39,113 nt of DNA from Bacteroidota bacterium. GTDB taxonomy: Bacteria; Bacteroidota; Bacteroidia; Flavobacteriales; Flavobacteriaceae. The position numbers were made by a program, and so were the translations under genes. The notes beneath the pieces are model-generated. The model saw nothing but the letters and a program-made list of their open reading frames with translations, searched no databases and was not told where the DNA came from. Numbering within the stretch: position 1 is the stretch's first letter; every line of letters begins with the position of its first letter. The stretch lies in the NCBI GenBank assembly GCA_024278565.1, contig JAJRSY010000333.1, positions 1-39,113 of the forward strand. Direction: 5' to 3'. Shown piece after piece: positions 36,979-39,113 of this stretch.

Positions 36979-36990
36979 TGACAAATATCA
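36979..36990 (+). promoter_or_regulatory. Crp/Fnr-type site between the divergent orphan genes
   Basis: TGACAAATATCA followed by tattttta as at ccoI; AAAATTTG (-7-like) at 37015, 36 bp from the site start. Confidence 0.7.
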
Positions 36991-37079
36991 TATTTTTAGA
37001 TCTTATTATTTAGGAAAATTTGTCGTTACCGAACATTTTTCACTTATAAAATTGTTGTTTACCTTAAATAAATTGTGTT

Positions 37080-38876
37080 ATGACAAATACCCATTCGTTC
37101 CATATTCCCGTAATGGGAATTGGCTTCACCATTGATTCTCCTTTAAAAGTCTCACAGTTTGGCATCGACTCTGTCATTTCATTGGTAGATGATATTCTCT
37201 TGGAGAAGCTAAGAAAAATGTATTGCGAGAAATTTGAGCAACCTTACACTGAGATCACTAATAAAATGGCAGATTTCAGAGCAAAAAGAATTACTTCCTA
37301 TCTCGATCTTGTTCATGGTATTGCCAAAGAAAAATTTGAAGAACTTAAGAACATCACCATTGAATCTGGTGTTGACATAAAGAAATATTTTTCAATGTTA
37401 CCGGATACGTCTTCGTTAAAGCAAGAATTCAACCACCTTACCAAAGACTATTTCAATGTAGAGGAAATCAAAACTTGGGCAAAAGAAAATTTGACCATGG
37501 GCAGTATCGATGTAAATATCATGACCAAGGTCGATAAGGACAATTACGTGAAAAAAGAAAAGCTTCTCCCCGAGTACAATGATGCGCACGCCGCACTAAG
37601 GGGTTACGCAAACAGTGGCCTTGGGTCGTCGTTAATTCTTTCTGCTGGCATGAACCCTAGGCTCTATAGTTATATGGAGCAGTTCGATGATTTTTACCCT
37701 GATGAAAATGGATCTATAAAAAAGAAGATAGTATTGAAGGTCAGTGATTATAGGTCGGCTTTGATACAAGGAAAATTCTTGGCAAAAAAAGGACTATGGG
37801 TTTCAGAGTACCGCATTGAATCAGGGCTAAATTGTGGCGGACATGCATTTGCCACCGAAGGGTATCTTATGGGTCCGATCCTAAATCAGTTTAAAGAAAA
37901 CAAAGAAGAATTGAAGCAAACGGTACATGAGATCTTATCGAAGGCCTTGGTCAATAAAAACCGTATCGTTCCAAAAACCACATTGCCCTTAAAATTAACG
38001 GCGCAGGGTGGCGTTGGCACAACAGAAGAACACAATTTTCTATTGGATCATTACAAGATGGATTCTGTAGGTTGGGGCACCCCCTTTCTTTTGGTTTCAG
38101 AAGCTACCACAGTTGATGGTGCTACAGTGAAAAGTCTGGTAAAAGCTAAAGAAGATGACCTGTACCTTAGTAATATTTCCCCACTGGGCATTCCTTTTCA
38201 TAGTTTAAAGGGAAATACCAAGGATATGGAAAAATCAAAGCGAATGGCAAAAGGCACCCCTGGAAGCTCTTGTCCGAAAAAGTTCGTGTCACTGAACAAA
38301 GAATTTTTAGATACGGGTCTCTGCACCGCATCAAGACAGTACCAGTATTTGAAAATAAAAGAATTGGATCAGCAAGGGCTCTCTGAAGAGGATTACAATT
38401 ACCACTACAACAAAATAACCGAAAAATCATGTACCTGTGTCGGTTTGGGCACATCTGCCCTACTTGTATATGGGTTGGATACAAAAACCGAAGGTGAAGG
38501 TGTTTCAGTATGCCCAGGGCCCAATTTAGCTTATTTCTCCAAAATACTGGGGTTAAGTGAAATGGTAGATCATATTTACGGTAGAACCAATGTGATAACA
38601 AGAACTGACCGTCCGAATATGTTTGTCAAAGAGCTTCATATTTATCTAGAATACCTTAAAGAACGTATTACCGAAAACATTATCGATACGACAGATAAGC
38701 AACGAAAATATTTATTGTCCTTTGCCAATAATTTGAATGAAGGCATAAGCTATTACCAAGAATTGTTCACTAAACAAAAAGAAGGTTTTATGGCGACCAA
38801 AGACCAAGTTTTCAGTGAATTGAACGAAGGAAAGCAGACTTTAAACAAAATGGTACGGGAAATAGAAATATTATAA
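37080..38876 (+). CDS. Uncharacterised 598-aa protein, possible FMN-type TIM-barrel/nitronate-monooxygenase-like with Cys motifs
   Basis: Long ORF; 'ALIQGKFLAKKGLWVSEYRIESGLNCGGHAFATEG', 'KLTAQGGVGTTEEHNFLLDHYKMDSVGWGTPFLLVSEATTVD', Cys in 'SSCPKKF', 'GLCTAS', 'KSCTCVGLG', 'VCPGP'. Confidence 0.6.
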   Translation: MTNTHSFHIPVMGIGFTIDSPLKVSQFGIDSVISLVDDILLEKLRKMYCEKFEQPYTEITNKMADFRAKRITSYLDLVHGIAKEKFEELKNITIESGVDIKKYFSMLPDTSSLKQEFNHLTKDYFNVEEIKTWAKENLTMGSIDVNIMTKVDKDNYVKKEKLLPEYNDAHAALRGYANSGLGSSLILSAGMNPRLYSYMEQFDDFYPDENGSIKKKIVLKVSDYRSALIQGKFLAKKGLWVSEYRIESGLNCGGHAFATEGYLMGPILNQFKENKEELKQTVHEILSKALVNKNRIVPKTTLPLKLTAQGGVGTTEEHNFLLDHYKMDSVGWGTPFLLVSEATTVDGATVKSLVKAKEDDLYLSNISPLGIPFHSLKGNTKDMEKSKRMAKGTPGSSCPKKFVSLNKEFLDTGLCTASRQYQYLKIKELDQQGLSEEDYNYHYNKITEKSCTCVGLGTSALLVYGLDTKTEGEGVSVCPGPNLAYFSKILGLSEMVDHIYGRTNVITRTDRPNMFVKELHIYLEYLKERITENIIDTTDKQRKYLLSFANNLNEGISYYQELFTKQKEGFMATKDQVFSELNEGKQTLNKMVREIEIL

Positions 38877-38930
38877 TCGGTTTCTCCGGCACTGCTAATT
38901 TACTACTGCCTGTCACATTTGTTAGTGAAA

Positions 38931-38956
38931 CTCTCCCGATGAGTCGGGAGTTAGTT
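38931..38956 (+). terminator. Hairpin terminator candidate
   Basis: aactctcccga-tgag-tcgggagtt stem-loop downstream of the 598-aa ORF. Confidence 0.5.
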
Positions 38957-38977
38957 GAACCTGCCTCGTCCGGGTCA

Positions 38978-39113
38978 CGTCCTGAAATAGGTTGACTAAA
39001 AAACGAATAAAAAGTCAACTTAAAACAGGACAAAATGAAAACAAAAGAAACGCTAAGTGAACAGAGTAAACGTAGAATAGTATCGGAAGTTCTATCGGGA
39101 AAATATACCAAAG
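38978..39113 (+). mobile_element. Left end of an IS3-family-like insertion sequence (truncated by window end)
   Basis: 'gtcctgaaataggttgac' end-like sequence followed by OrfA-like start. Confidence 0.6.
39035..39113 (+). CDS. IS3-like OrfA transposase, N-terminal part only
   Basis: MKTKETLSEQSKRRIVSEVLSGKYTK..., HTH-type OrfA start; runs off the window. Confidence 0.6.
   Translation, partial: MKTKETLSEQSKRRIVSEVLSGKYTK

Noticed and set aside
1-39113. CRISPR array, tRNA or rRNA genes
   Set aside because: No regularly spaced direct repeats with unique spacers and no recognisable tRNA/rRNA sequence were seen by eye; a tRNAscan/CRISPR search was not possible.

Overview
Chromosomal window from a Bacteroidota/Flavobacteriaceae-like bacterium (inferred from gene content, TAnnTTTG-type promoters and the CcoNO fusion; no marker gene confirms taxonomy). 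Left to right: (i) 0-4 kb accessory zone with a Bro-N/DinD-like protein, a SWIM zinc-finger protein, two copies of a MITE-like palindromic element and a decayed four-helix-bundle gene; (ii) hutI-hutU-hutG histidine degradation; (iii) universal stress protein and a Crp/Fnr regulator divergent from a cbb3 oxidase locus (ccoI, decayed DoxX-like gene, ccoS, fused ccoNO, ccoQ, monoheme ccoP, ccoG, ccoH, TauE/SafE-like); (iv) CoA-transferase, deoC, purine nucleoside phosphorylase, group III truncated haemoglobin; (v) on the minus strand a periplasmic nitrate reductase operon of unusual composition: napD-napA-tetraheme (tandem NapB-like)-tetraheme lipoprotein-4Fe4S-NrfD; (vi) IS30 remnant; (vii) molybdopterin cluster moeA, ModE-type HTH, moaD, moaE, fused moaCB, moaA; (viii) a heme-copper-oxidase-like membrane protein divergent from an uncharacterised 598-aa Cys-containing protein; (ix) the left end of an IS3-like element. 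The strongest unlisted signal is a recurring TGA-N6-TCA (Crp/Fnr-type) site placed 35-36 bp upstream of a TAnnTTTG-like -7 box at usp, ccoI, ccoS, moeA and the 598-aa orphan gene. This suggests one oxygen/nitrate-respiration regulon that includes the uncharacterised gene. All family assignments are from motif recognition; no searches were run.
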